Source: Sceloporus undulatus
Taxonomy: Eukaryota > Chordata > Lepidosauria > Squamata > Phrynosomatidae
DNA length: 64,000 nt
Direction of reading: 5' to 3'
Assembly (NCBI RefSeq): GCF_019175285.1
Contig: NC_056527.1
Span: forward strand, 120,677,273-120,741,272
Under the pieces are notes generated by a model. It was not told the DNA's origin. It did no database searches and was given only the letters and a program-made list of their open reading frames with translations. The first letter of the stretch is position 1. The number at the start of each line of letters is the position of its first letter. The translations under genes and the position numbers were made by a program. Below are positions 1 through 11,300 of this stretch, piece after piece.

Positions 1-1194
1 GCGCACTGAAATCTGAGATAACTTGTTTCTTAAAATACAGAAAAGAGAGGAAGTCAGACTGGAGCAGTTGCTGGGAATCTTGGGTGAGGAGCAAAGGAAA
101 ACACAGAAACCATGCAACAACAGTCTTAGAGGAATTCTCCTGGTTGGAGCAGGGCTTGACTCTGAATTCAAGGTGCTTTTGGTCAGAGGGAATCATACAA
201 CTCTCTCATCCAAAGTGGAGAATGCAATGTTTTAAAACTGTCTTTCCTATTGTTCTAACCTTCATGGCACACTGTTTTGGAAGGTCCCACAGGAGCAAAA
301 TTTGAGAGGTTGGAAGCACAAAGCACCCATTGGCAACAACCCTTTACCCTTTAAGTTGCTCCAAAGATTTCCAACCAAAATGGAAAAATGTACACTGTGA
401 TCCTACATTGAGAGGACAAAGTTGATGCAAAGTTATGCAATGCTGCCTCATTAGAGAAACACAACATTGCAAGACCAAATGTGCACACACACACAAAGGA
501 TCACCACTAAACAATGTTCAGGGTTCATCAGCACACCCTTCTGCATCAAGGTGCAATGCACATGCACACCTTTCCACAATGGTGCCACAAGCAGATTTAC
601 ATTTCCAAAACCGTGGCTTGAATGCAGACATCCCACGTCAGACAAACACATCCAACTACTACTATAAGGGAACTTATGCATGCGTAGGATGTGAACAGGT
701 TTATGGCTTTACTATTAGCCTGTCAAAACAAGGCCCCGACGGGTCTGTTCTCCGGGGGCAGCTTTGACGCATTCTTGATCCAAACTCCTCTGTTTAACAT
801 TCACTTTGTCTGCAGCCTTGTTTGTAATGCAATCATTCCAGTGACTCTCGCAAGCTGCGGGGAACTGTCCTGGTTGTTATGCCATCATTGCGCCGTTCTG
901 CAAAGTGCCTTGGACATTTACAATGTTAGGTCAATAAATGAGCAGAAGGGGTTGTAACACAGGGACTGAGCGCACAGTGCGCACGCAGAAGCGCCTGGCT
1001 TCAATCAGGTGCTGCTATTAGGTGAGATGATTCCTGCTGCGCCAGTCAATATCGATGATGCTGAACAAAATGGACCCATTATCTGGACTGATATAAGGCT
1101 GTTTCTTATGGCCCAAGTGCAGGGATGCATGCACCAGCTATTATGGGACTATATGCCTTGTAACTACTTGGGGTTTTTATACATTATAGAACTG
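1..1194. other. Upstream DNA without a gene
   Basis: No exon with plausible splice sites or protein similarity is seen. Positions 412-640 hold a copy of the TTGCAC-rich dispersed repeat. Positions 730-1010 are unique, moderately GC-rich and free of recognisable repeats, and could be a non-coding regulatory element, but this is only a guess. Confidence 0.5.
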
Positions 1195-1403
1195 GGAGTA
1201 ATGCTTTGACTATAACTCTGGAGACCAGGATTTGATTCCCAGTATAGCCATTAAACCCACTTGATCTGAGCAAGTCCCACTCTCTCAGCCTCAGAGGAAG
1301 GCAATGGCAAACCTCCTCTGAACAAACCTTGCCAAGAAAACCCCATTACAGGTTTTCCTTAGGGTCGCCATAAGTTGGAAATGACTTGAAGGCACACAAA
1401 ACT
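1195..1403 (+). repeat. Sauria SINE (tRNA-derived, Bov-B tail)
   Basis: The tRNA-like box (ctggagaccaggatttgatt), the middle part (cactctctcagcctcagag) and the 3' tail (gtcgccataagttggaaatg followed by acttgaaggcacacaa) are all present in order. The extreme 5' end is eroded. Confidence 0.9.
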
Positions 1404-2199
1404 CAGACACACACGTGTGTGTATGTATGTATATGTAAGAGTGAAAAGTGGGATAGAAGTGCAATACTTACATATCTATGCATACATAGATATATACAAG
1501 TAGTCTGAATACCAGGCCTGAATTTCATTCCAAGTAGGGTGGGCCCATATTCAACAATTAACATATTGAGTCTCCTGTACTGGGCCAGAACTCATGTTCG
1601 GTGCCAAATCTTCCCAGGCCAGAGGTCAGTTTCAAGCACAATCTTCTAGAACTCGTTTTATTGCAAAACTTTCTCAGGCTTCAAGCAGCTTCTTATCTCC
1701 AATTGCCGATAGGAGATAAGAGCAAACAGTCGGCAGCAGCAGAAGCAACAACAACAATAGCGTCAAAACTTGCTATCTGATGCCCCAGGAAATAAACTAG
1801 ATGGTCCTCATTAAGTTAAAAGTAGAGTTGTTCCTCTTGTTTTTCTTAAACCCAGAGGATCAAAGTAGCTCACTATGGATCTTGTCGTTTCCTAGGTATG
1901 TTTCTATGGTGGATCTCCCCAGTGCTGAAATCTGCCTTCTTGATCCCTAAAGACACATCTGTGTGCCTTTTTAAAAATGCCTCTTGTGTGTCAGACTGAC
2001 TGTTGCCCATTTTGAGCTGATGGATGTCTTTCTAGAAGTCCCATAGTTCTGGTGCTAATCCTGAAAGAGCGATGGCTGTTTATATCTTTTATTCTTGTGT
2101 GTCTGTGTATGCATTCAGCAAAATCTCTCTAAGCATAACTCCTTGGAACAGATCTGCTAAAATACCTTCCTGCCAAAATACAGACATATATGTCCAAGG
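1404..2199. other. Upstream DNA, nothing recognised
   Basis: Apart from a short CA/TG and TATG stretch near 1408-1437, no repeat family or gene is recognised here. Confidence 0.45.
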
Positions 2200-2384
2200 C
2201 TGCATCTGCACTGCAGAATGAATCCAGTTTGACACCGGTTTAACTGCCATTGCTCCATGCCATGGAACTCTCCGATTTGCAATTTTGCAAGATATTTGAC
2301 CTTCTGTGGTGCCACAGCAACCTACAAATCCCATGACAGTTAAAGTGGTGTCAAACTGGATTATCCCTGCAGTGCAGATGCAGA
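2200..2384. repeat. Palindromic MITE (family P), eroded copy
   Basis: The outer ends are complementary: gctgcatctgcactgcaga on the left, ctgcagtgcagatgcag on the right. Inside are the arm motifs agtttgacacc and taaagtggtgtcaaactgga. This family recurs at least a dozen times in the window and forms a long hairpin. The central loop here is diverged. Confidence 0.85.
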
Positions 2385-3118
2385 GCCCCAGCCAGTTTTG
2401 TGCCTCAGGGGAAGATTAGCACCCAAATCTCCCAAGCCCAGCATCCTAACCATTGCACTGCATTGCCTCTCTATTGAAACACCCGCAACGAAAACAAATC
2501 AGAGCAAGTGATGTGTTATACTTAGCAGCTCTAGAGCGAAGGACGCTTCCAAATGAGGCTTAGCTGGAACTGGCCAAACTCTCCATTGATTCCAGCCTGT
2601 CTTAATTCTGAGTAAATATGTCAGGGACGGAGGCCTTCTTGGATCCCTTTTGTGGCTCATCTCTCATCCCAGCCATGATGGGAAATGGCTGGCAAAGAGG
2701 CTCCTTTTATGGGTAGGAAACCCAGGCTGGGAAGAGCAAGTTCTCGGAGGCTCTCCAGAGAGTTAATCGCCCATCTTTCATCCAACGTCCTCAGGATCAT
2801 CCAAAGTCAAGAGGCTCTTGGTGGGCCAGAGGGACCTCCGCTCCAAAAGAACTGTGTGCGGCTGGTGCTAATGCAGGGCCATAGTACTAATACTATGGAC
2901 AAAAGCCCCACCGCTGCACATGCTCCTGGCAGGGCTAAGAGTTCGAGGGAATGGCTTTCCTTGGATTAAAGGGGTCAGATCTGGTTTTGCAAGGGAATGG
3001 AGAGATCAAGGTAGACAACGCCTGTATATGTCAACTCTCTCACTAGTCTAAATATATGACCAGTTAAACACAGTCGCTTTTTTCTGTTCTCCACTCAGTC
3101 TTGAAAGGTTTGCATACT

Positions 3119-3488
3119 ATACTTGTCCTTCCATATTCGCCAGGGTTAAGGGCACAAGATCCCCATGAATATGGAAAAACCGCAAAGAACAAAAACACCC
3201 TGTTTTTACCTGAGAGGACACCTTTCTAGGAATCTCTAGGTCCTCCAGGGAAACTCTGTGGCCAACGTCCGACATACACTGACCATAGAGTTGTGCTGAA
3301 GAAACTACAAAGGCCTATGAGAGTGTCCTCTCCAGGAATCTCTAGGTCTTTCAATGCAACTTTTCATTTTAAAGTTGGCCATAGAGTTGCACTGGAGGAC
3401 CCAGAGATTCCTAGAGAGAACGTATTTAATGAAATCTGTGAATAATCAAATCCACAACTATCAAAGCCTCAGATATGGAGGGATGGGT
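3119..3488. repeat. Tigger/pogo-like non-autonomous DNA transposon
   Basis: The two ends are inverted (ttgtccttccatattcgcc on the left, gatatggagggat on the right). The interior has two facing copies of the module around ggaatctctaggtcctccag. The style (cca tattcgc ... gaatatgg, cgaataa-like inner parts) fits TcMar-Tigger derived elements. It is short and non-coding. A related fragment lies at 20775-20905. Confidence 0.7.
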
Positions 3489-4385
3489 GCATTTGTTTAG
3501 ACTGAGGGTTGTGGGACCATCGCGGCTCCAAACGGTTGGGTTGATGTTTTCTGAGTCTGCAAAGTTTTGATAACAGACCTTCCACCTGAGAGATCATCTT
3601 TGGTGGGCAATAAGGTCCAGGGAGGTGATGCTACCTTCTTTCTTGAACTCTTGCAAGATAAGGCCGTTGGGTTGTTTTCAACCCCAGTTTGGAGAAAGAG
3701 ACGGACCTGCTTTTGGGAGCCCACCTTTTGCATTGGTCTTCACCAGGGTTATGATATCTTTCTAAGAGCCCAATGGAAGGATTAGGAGGAAAATGTCACC
3801 TGCCAAACCTTCCCAACATTCCTGGTCCTTTGAGAATGACCCCATAGGAGCTCAGACCTGAAAACTGGCTCAGTCTCCATGTTTGATTTTGGGGTCAAAT
3901 GCAGAGCGTGCGACATCTCCGTTTGCAGAATCTGGGATGTCTCCATCACTTTCTGGCACAAGCCTTTCCCCTCCAGCTCTTCAACTCTTCTTCTTCTCTC
4001 AGCATGAGAGAAATGCAGAGAAATACAGTCTACTCCTATCTGGAATACGACTTGGAAAGCAGAGGCCTATGTTTACTCCTCTCTCTCCTCACTAACTACG
4101 TGGGGCATTTATTCATTGACTGGACATGTATATGCCTTGTCCCTTTGCCCATGGGTTGCTCAGAGCATCCTACAAAATTTAGTTTAAAAGGGGCAATAAA
4201 ACTGGTATAAAACCAACGCATCGCCATAAAATAGATATAGAAGCCCCAACATTCATCATCATCAAGGAAGGAAGTGATATTACAAGCCATTAAAAGTTCA
4301 GCGTAACCATATAGGCTCAGGTTATGGGCGCTTGACCAACGTTGTTGCCTGAGAGGAGAACGGCATGCGGTGGGACCCAATGGCT
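3489..4385. other. Upstream DNA, no gene recognised
   Basis: No conserved ORF, splice structure or clear repeat is seen. The part from about 4100 to 4310 has the look of an old interspersed repeat (ggcaataaaac, cataaaatagatatagaag) but I cannot name its family. Confidence 0.4.
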
Positions 4386-4520
4386 CACCTGGAAGAGGAG
4401 GAAGAGGAAAAGGAAGAGGAGGGGGAGGAAGAGGAAGAAGAGGGGGGGGGGGGGGATTAAAAGGAGGAGGAGGAAGGAAGGAGAAGAAGAATAAAAAGAG
4501 AAGGAGGAGGAAGAGGATGG
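4386..4520 (+). repeat. Purine tract with a run of 14 G
   Basis: An almost unbroken run of G and A (GAGGAA and AAGAGG units) contains 14 consecutive G at 4442-4455. Such tracts can form triplex or G-rich structures. It lies in the presumed TACR1 promoter. Confidence 0.9.
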
Positions 4521-4757
4521 TGGTAACAATGGAAGCAGGAGAAGCCCAACTGTGAGCTTGTCATTTCTTGGGTGCCTGACCTGAGGAGCCTTATTCCCAG
4601 CCCAGGTCCCAGGGAAAGGCAGAGCCACCTAATGGCTCTTCTCTCTGTGTATGTTGTGTGGGTTGTGGGTTGTGGGTTGTGTACTCCGCCCCCGGTGCCC
4701 ACCTTCCTTCCCTGACGCGCTGCGGCTGAAGGGCTATTAGAAGAAGGGAAGGAGCAG

Positions 4758-4760
<3 letters not shown>

Positions 4761-4787
<27 letters not shown>
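4761..4787 (+). repeat. (CAG)9 microsatellite in the presumed 5' UTR
   Basis: Nine perfect CAG triplets, preceded by an imperfect one, about 220 bp upstream of the TACR1 start codon. Probably transcribed but not translated. Confidence 0.95.
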
Positions 4788-4790
<3 letters not shown>

Positions 4791-4811
4791 TGGTCCATAC
4801 AGGGCTCTCTG

Positions 4812-4905
4812 CGAAGGAGAGGGAGGAAGAGGAAGAGGAGGAAGATTCAGAAGGAGGAGGAAGGAGAAAGTGAGGAGGAGGAGGAGGAGAAGAGAAGAGA
4901 GGAGG
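4812..4905 (+). repeat. Purine-rich (GAGGAA)n tract in the presumed 5' UTR
   Basis: About 94 bp of nearly pure G and A built of GAGGAA, GGA and GAA units. It is complementary in composition to the pyrimidine tract just after the exon 1 donor. Confidence 0.85.
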
Positions 4906-4978
4906 CATCTGAGGCTAAGGGGAGAAGGGGGCTGAGGAGTCCGGGCTGCTTCCTTCCTTCCTTCCTTCCCTCCGGGGG

Positions 4979-5005
4979 ATGATGGCCCCGGTCCTGCTCC
5001 GCTGA
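4979..5005 (+). promoter_or_regulatory. Upstream ORF ending 2 nt before the TACR1 start
   Basis: Two consecutive ATGs at 4979 and 4982 open an eight-codon [11 protein letters not shown], whose TGA occupies 5003-5005. The TACR1 ATG follows at 5008. The second ATG has A at -3 and G at +4, a context as good as that of the main start. If the mRNA begins upstream, scanning ribosomes would meet this ORF first and would have to leak past it or reinitiate. That regulatory effect is inferred. Confidence 0.6.
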
Positions 5006-5007
5006 GG

Positions 5008-5387
5008 ATGGAGGGCAAGAACGGCTCCTGGCCTTCCTCCTCTGCTGCTCCTCCGCCGGAGGAGAACCCCTTCCTGCAGCCCGGCTGGCAGGTGGGGCTG
5101 TGGGCGCTGGCCTTCGGGGGGGTGGTGGCGGTCTCGGTGTCGGGCAACGCGGTGGTGATCTGGATCATCCTGGCCCACCGCAGGATGCGGACCGTCACCA
5201 ACTTCTTCCTGCTGAACCTGGCCGCCTCCGAGGCCTCGCTGGCCGCCCTCAACACCTTGGTCAACTTCACCTACGCCCTCCACAACCACTGGTACTACGG
5301 CAGCCTCTACTGCCGCTTCCAGAACTTCTTCCCCGTCGCCGCCCTCTTCGCCTCCATCTACTCCATGACCGCCGTCGCCCTCGACAG
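5008..5387 (+). CDS. TACR1: TACR1 coding exon 1 (N terminus to the DR of DRY)
   Basis: It encodes residues 1-126 and two bases of R127. The extracellular N terminus is about 28 residues with a single sequon, N5-G-S. TM1 is about 29-53, TM2 about 63-87 and TM3 starts near 103. [13 protein letters not shown] and [14 protein letters not shown] are tachykinin-receptor hallmarks. The start was chosen because it gives the right N-terminal length, has A at -3 and G at +4, and is the first in-frame ATG. The exon ends AG|gtcagg. The reading frame stays open beyond the donor into a serine-rich translation of the intronic pyrimidine tract, which is not part of the protein. Base composition is very GC-rich compared with the later exons, as expected of a CpG island. 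Confidence 0.95.
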
Positions 5388-8300
5388 GTCAGGCCCCAGA
5401 CCCCCCTCCTCCTCCTCCTCCTCCACTCTTCTTTTCTCCCTCTCTTCAGCATCATCATCATCTTCTTCTTTTTCTTCCTCTTCATCTTCTTCATCATCTT
5501 CTTGTTCTTCCTACTTCTCTCAGTCTACTTCTTCATCTTGTTCCCTCCTTCTCCTCCTCTTCAGCGTCTTCCTCTCCTTTTTGTTCTTCTTGTCCCTCCT
5601 CCTCCTCCTCCTCCTCTCCTCCTTCTTCTGTGTCTTCCAGCCATTTCCACTCGTGGCAACCCTAAGGTGACCCTGTCCTGGTGTTTTCATGGCCAGAGGA
5701 GGCTTGCCCTGGCCTTCCCCTGAGGAGGAGGCTGAGAGAGTGTGACTTGCCCAAGGCCCCCCAGTGGGTTTCCATGACTGAGTGTGGATCCGAACCCTGC
5801 TCTCCAGAGCCATAGGGCCCAGTGCTCCCAGGGAGAAAAACCTTTCCTCGGCCCCTGTGCCCATTCCACCCATGAAGGACCCACACTCCTTGGCATGGAG
5901 GGGGGCTCCCAGCGCATGCCAAAGAGTGTGCCTTTGGGTGTGCATTTGAGACACACGCATCAGCCTGCATCCCTATGCAGCCAAGGCAGCCCCATGGCCT
6001 TTGGCCAGGCTTTGCTCCTGGGCAGAAATGCCAAGCATTGCATGCCACTCCTAAGCCCTGGCAGCTGTTCCTGCTTTCAGGGCTCAGGTCCCAGCAATGG
6101 CCAAAGGCAACACGATCCAGCCCTCTGACATTGTTCTCAGTCCGCTTTGGATTTGGCTCAGCTTTGGAATTGCAAACATGTGGAACCATTGCCTTTCCTT
6201 CCAGCCCCTTTTTCGGCATCAGAGGTTGGTGGGGTTCGAAGCAACAAGCAAAGCCAGTCCAGGACCGGCTCAGATGGCATTTGGCAAAGAGGCAAACGGT
6301 TGCCCTCCAGCTGAGATGTTTTGGCCACCAGCTTAAATAAGAATTGTTCTTGAAAGAGGTTCTAAATGATTGTTCTAGAAAAGTGCTCTTTTCAAGCAAG
6401 TGGCTTTGGTTGAACTTAGGTTAAAGGTTTGTTTCTGAATGGTGTTTCTTGCCCTATAAAATCAAGTGGCAAATAAGAAGCAACGGAAACACCGGATGCC
6501 AAGAAACAGTTAATGTTGAAAGGTTTCCATTCAAACAGTCATTACTGTTCCAATAAGCAAATTGGGAAATAGCAATAGCAGACATTAATATATATATGTA
6601 TATGTATGTATGTATGAATATGAATAATCAATTTTTAAAACCAAGAATGTCATTTGTTTCAAACCAAGGTTTAAACCAACCTGGTTTAAGCCAGCTAACC
6701 CTTTGCTGCTGTGTATCTCCCATCCATTTTGGCGAGGCTTGTACCCAAGAAGTCCCTTGGGGATTGAGTCCCAAAGTTACTTTCTCCCTTCTTCTCCTTG
6801 AAGTAACTATTGATAGGCCAGGTTGGTGTTGATGGGAACCATAATGTAAAGCATCCGGTTTACTCACTCCTTAACCACCCACACTTTGTAAACAGCTCTT
6901 TTTCATCTGAAGGAACTCATGTTGCTTTGTTTTGCATGCCTTGCAAAAAGCCCATTCTGGATTTAGAGTGACTGCATGTAAATACAGGAGCTCTCTCTTT
7001 TCACATCATTTCTTGTGTCTGAGAGGCATGTTTTCTTGTTTCTGGGTGTCTCTGTGTGCTCCGAAATCCACAGTCATTTCACGAAATGAAAACCAACTGT
7101 TCTTACAGCCGCTGCAGCATGGCACACGCTTTGCCCTTTTCCCAACCAGAGAGAAATGGGGGGAATGTTGTGCTTTTTCCCCTCTGGACTCTTCCAAAAC
7201 CTCCCAAGGTAAACAGTGAGGAATCTGTGTTTCCTCTGGGGCTTGGAAACACATCTCTCAGTCGCTGCTTCTTTGGGTCACAGAGTTTATTCCAGTTTTC
7301 AGTTGTAAATTGAAACCTGGCTGGGATAGGGTTCTCTGAACTGACCCCAGAAGCCAACGAGGAAGATCAACCCTGACTAAAACCTGGAGCAGATTCACTG
7401 ATCTCCATAGAATCTCAGAGTTGGGAGGGTTCCCAAGAGGTCAGCAAACCCAACCCTAGACTTAGTGTAGGATCTCCAGCAAAAACATCCCCAGCAGATA
7501 ACTCTCCAGTCTCTTTCTGAGGACTTCCAGGGAAGGAGAGCCCACCGCCCCTTTCTGAGAAATTGGTTCCAATGCCAAACCACTCTTACTGTCAAGACGT
7601 TCCTTGAATGTTCAATGGAAAGCTCCCTTCCAGTAACTTCAACCCATGAGATCTGGTCTTACCTTCTGGGGCTGCAGGAAACAGGACTTCTCCTTCCTCT
7701 TTATGGCAGCCCTTGAGGTATTTAAAGATGGTGACCATGTCACCTATCAGCTGACCATTGCTTCTCAAATTCTATCTCTTTGTTGAATGTGGCTTCATTT
7801 CAGGGATAAATGAGACAATACGCTTGGCATATTTTTTAGAAGTGCATCCTGAATTGGTGAACATTGTCTGTTTGTCATAGTGCATACTTTTCCTCGCCTA
7901 TGTATCTTGCATGCAGCATGCTTTCTTTCATGTTTGCTTGTTGGAAGGTGAACAGGAGCTTGATCCTTTTGCTGAAGGGAGGTGAATGTGCACATTGCAG
8001 GGAATCCACATTTACTTTGATATCTGGTTAGACCCTCAGTGAGACTACAAAACAGAACGCAACTCTTTCTGGGTGTGTGTCAGGGTTGTTGTAGCCATCA
8101 TGTTGTAACACAAAGCTTGCAAGGATATCAAGAGAGTGTACACTCCTCATCCAGTCCTTAACACTACGGCCAAAATTCCTATATGATGCTCAGGCTTGCA
8201 AACACATTGATCAGATTCACATTTTTAGTTGTATGTTGACAAAGGCTTTGGAGGGTGTGGTTGTTGTGTGCTTTCAAATTGTTTCTGACTTCTGATGATG

Positions 8301-11300
8301 TACTTATCACAAGGTTGTCTTGGCAAGATCTGTTCAGAGAGGGCTGCCTTCTGGGGCTGAGAGAGTGTGGCTTGCCCAAGGTTGGTTTCCATGGCTGAGC
8401 AAGGATTTGAACCCTGGTCTCAAGAGACCTAGCCCAGCACTCAAACCAGTAAAACCCACTGGCTCACAGATACCAAACTGGTGAACGATCAAAGGACAGA
8501 AAGACAAGGAGAGCAATCCAGAGAGGAAATAAAGACCGGAAGGCTGTTAGAAAGGGATCTGTGTGCAGTTGCATTTCCTGGCTGATTGTGGTAGAAATGA
8601 TCGCCAAGGCTGCGATAAAACCCAGGTTTGCACATGAATGAACTCCCATGCGCACAGTGGGACTTACTTCTGAGTAAGCAATGCCTAAGACTGCATTGCA
8701 AAACGTTTCATTCCAGCGCAGCTGGTGAGTCCCTGCCTTTAGCTCTGCCTCGGTGTGTCTTTTGGAGCAAAGCAAGTCATTTCCAGGGAGAATCCACTCG
8801 GAGGGAGAGGATGGCGCTGAATCCTTTTTTAATTTGCTACCCAGCAAGATATGGCTGTTTCTGAACGTCTTTGGTTCCGAATAAGCCATTAAAATTTCTC
8901 TTTAAAGAGCGTTCTCAATGGACTCTCTCCATGGGGCTGCTTTACGCATGCATAGGCTTCGTTGTTGTTGTTGTTGCTTGAAATCCTACCACGGGGTTGC
9001 TGATAGTACATCACTCCAGGTGCAGTTATGCACTGGTTGTGCTACGAAACCCTTGCGTAGGATGGTAAAGTTGCGTAGCTGAATGCACAATGGCAGGTAC
9101 AGACACATCTTCATGCACTTCCATAGAGTGGCCTGTCTAATGGCAGCGTACGCACAACACTTGCACTAAATGCCAGACATGCCACATTGGACACAATTGG
9201 ACACCTCTTACTGTCAGGAAGGTCCTACAAAAGTTTAGGTGGAATCTCTTTTTTTCCTGCAGCTTGGATCCATTGCCTCATGTTCTAAGACCTATTCTCT
9301 AGAGCAACAGAAAACAAGCTTGCTCCCTCCTCAATATGGCACCCTTTGAAATGTTTAAACAGGGCCATCATGTCACCTCTTAACTTTCTCCAGGCTAAAC
9401 ATACCCAACTCCTTAGGCTGCTCCTCAAAGGGCATGATTTCCAGACCATTTCCAGACCTTTCAACACAAGAGTGGCGGCTGGGAGTGTGAACAAATGTGG
9501 ACTGTAGGTTCTCCATCCCAACTTTCTAGCCATTTGTTGTGAATCCTGGGGAACACTTTGACCATTAGCAGCTTAATTTCCCACCAAGCATATAATAGAA
9601 ACCTTCCAGTGCAACCAACCACCAAAGTTCACAACAACGTCTGTGAGGCACCCATTCCAGCAAATGCAAAGAAAGGAGATTGTGGCAATCTGTGGATCTG
9701 AAATTGGCCCCGGCATCCAAGGGAGGAAAATGTTCCTCAGTTCCAGAGGTCCTGGAAGATTAATCCCTTGGATGGGTCTAGAGAAGGAACAGCTGCCGAA
9801 AAGCTCCGATGACAACCCTGCCTAATAACCAAAGACAACTGCATTTGCAGTTCTTCCTCAGCAGGGGGAAAATACCGCAAAATACGAAATATCATGTTGC
9901 AGCCATTCTCCCAATAGCAGTGATCCATCTCTGTCAACACCGGCCCTGTTTGCGTCCTGCGCGTTTCTTGGAGTTTTACTCCCCATTCAGACTAATATTC
10001 CCTTTTGGAGAGCTGGGCAATTTTATGCCTTGAAAAAAAACCTCCCTTCTCTAAACGATCCCTTATAGTTCATATCCTGAATTACTCCTAATGATGACAC
10101 CAACAAATTACTTAATCATGGAGCAATGTTTGCCATGCGCAGAGTTAGAATAAGGTGCATATGACTGCCTTCAAGTTGCCTGTTGACTTATGGCGACCCG
10201 ATGCATTTCATTGGGTTTTCTTAGGCAAGGAGTCCTCAGAGTTGGTTTTGCCAGTTCCCTCCTCTGAAATAGAACCTACATCAACTGGGATTCCCATCCA
10301 AGTACTAACTACGGATGACCTCCTTAGCTTCCTTCTTCATGGTAACAACTGTTTGATAGTGAACCATAGAAGATGGTCGACTCTCATTAACTGAACACTT
10401 TAATTAGAGGGTAGATGTTGTTCTTTTGGGAGTGCTTTAGATGTGGATACCCTGCTATGTCAGGGGGTTAGAGTAGATGGCCTCCGGAGCCCCTTCAAGT
10501 CTATGGTCCTATCATTCTCGATTAGGCAGAGCTGAGTGCATCCCAATAATTTAACCATTTGTGCCCATTGTGGTGCTGAGATGAGAACATTAAACAAAAG
10601 CAGGAGTTTGCAGAAGGACCCTGGAAAATAGGTGGATAAGGACCTGGGTGCTGTAAGGAAAGAGATTTTGGTTGCTGAGTAGGCTCCAGACTCCATATCC
10701 TTTGGAGGCCTTCCTTCTCTGACTCCTTCCCAATGTTGGGCAAGGGAAGAGGGAAAAGCAGTGCTCCTGTGAGAACTGACAGCCACTGGGACACTCCTCA
10801 GGCCATCCGCATTGAAACCAGGACCTGGGCTTTCCTATCAGTGGGATTGACAAGTTGCAATGAGTTCTCGGCTGATGGAGTTCTCCAAGGTTCTAGACCT
10901 CTCTGAAGGAAATGGCTGAGCACCTTGGACAGCTCCAGATGAACAGCCATTGAGGGTTCTCCATGACAATCTGACATGGAACACGGAAGCCACCAGCCTC
11001 CTCTGAATCCTCCTCTCCTGGAAGAGGAAGCAGGGCAAGGGGTTCCCAAATAGCTCCCAGTGACAGCACCCACAGCATTGTGCATGAGCGGTGAGACGCG
11101 AATGGGAGATGTACAAGCCCACCTCTCCTCCCAGGTGACATTTCATGGGTTCACAGCTTTCTAACAAGCGTCCGGATAATGTCAAGAAGAAAGTGGTTCA
11201 TCCACCATGAACAGATGCCATGCCTCAGCTGGCTGCACACAGGAGTCCTGCTGAATATCAAATAGCGAGGGATGGGCTCCCAATGGAAAGAGCATCTGTG

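Larger units (their letters stand above)
4370..5007 (+). promoter_or_regulatory. TACR1: Probable TACR1 promoter and 5' UTR
   Basis: The region in front of the start codon is GC-rich near its 3' side and has a CCAAT box at 4377-4381, a GC box (ccgcccccgg) at 4686-4695, a GGGTTGT triplicate near 4660-4681, nine CAG triplets at 4761-4787, a long purine stretch at 4812-4905 and (TTCC)n at about 4951-4970. No TATA box stands out. The transcription start cannot be fixed from sequence alone, so the split between promoter and 5' UTR is inferred. Confidence 0.55.

Noticed and set aside
1195-1290. tRNA genes suggested by tRNA-like boxes in the many SINEs
   Set aside because: The boxes are diverged, do not fold as tRNA, and are followed by the SINE body.
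4457-4908. Poly-Cys, poly-Ser and poly-Ala frames around the CAG and GA tracts
   Set aside because: Pure products of trinucleotide repeats in the presumed promoter and 5' UTR.
4737-5289. Minus-strand frames of 124-177 codons antisense to exon 1
   Set aside because: They mirror GC-rich coding sequence and purine tracts, give Leu- and Pro-rich low-complexity protein, and show no domain.
5008-5670. A continuous 220-codon frame from the TACR1 start into a poly-serine stretch
   Set aside because: The frame crosses a good donor at 5388 and then only translates the intronic pyrimidine tract. Residues after R127 have no similarity to tachykinin receptors, which continue correctly in exon 2.
5662-6399. 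A 245-codon minus-strand frame in intron 1, the longest in the window
   Set aside because: Its C-terminal part translates a Sauria SINE and the rest has no recognisable domain. No splice or promoter evidence supports it.
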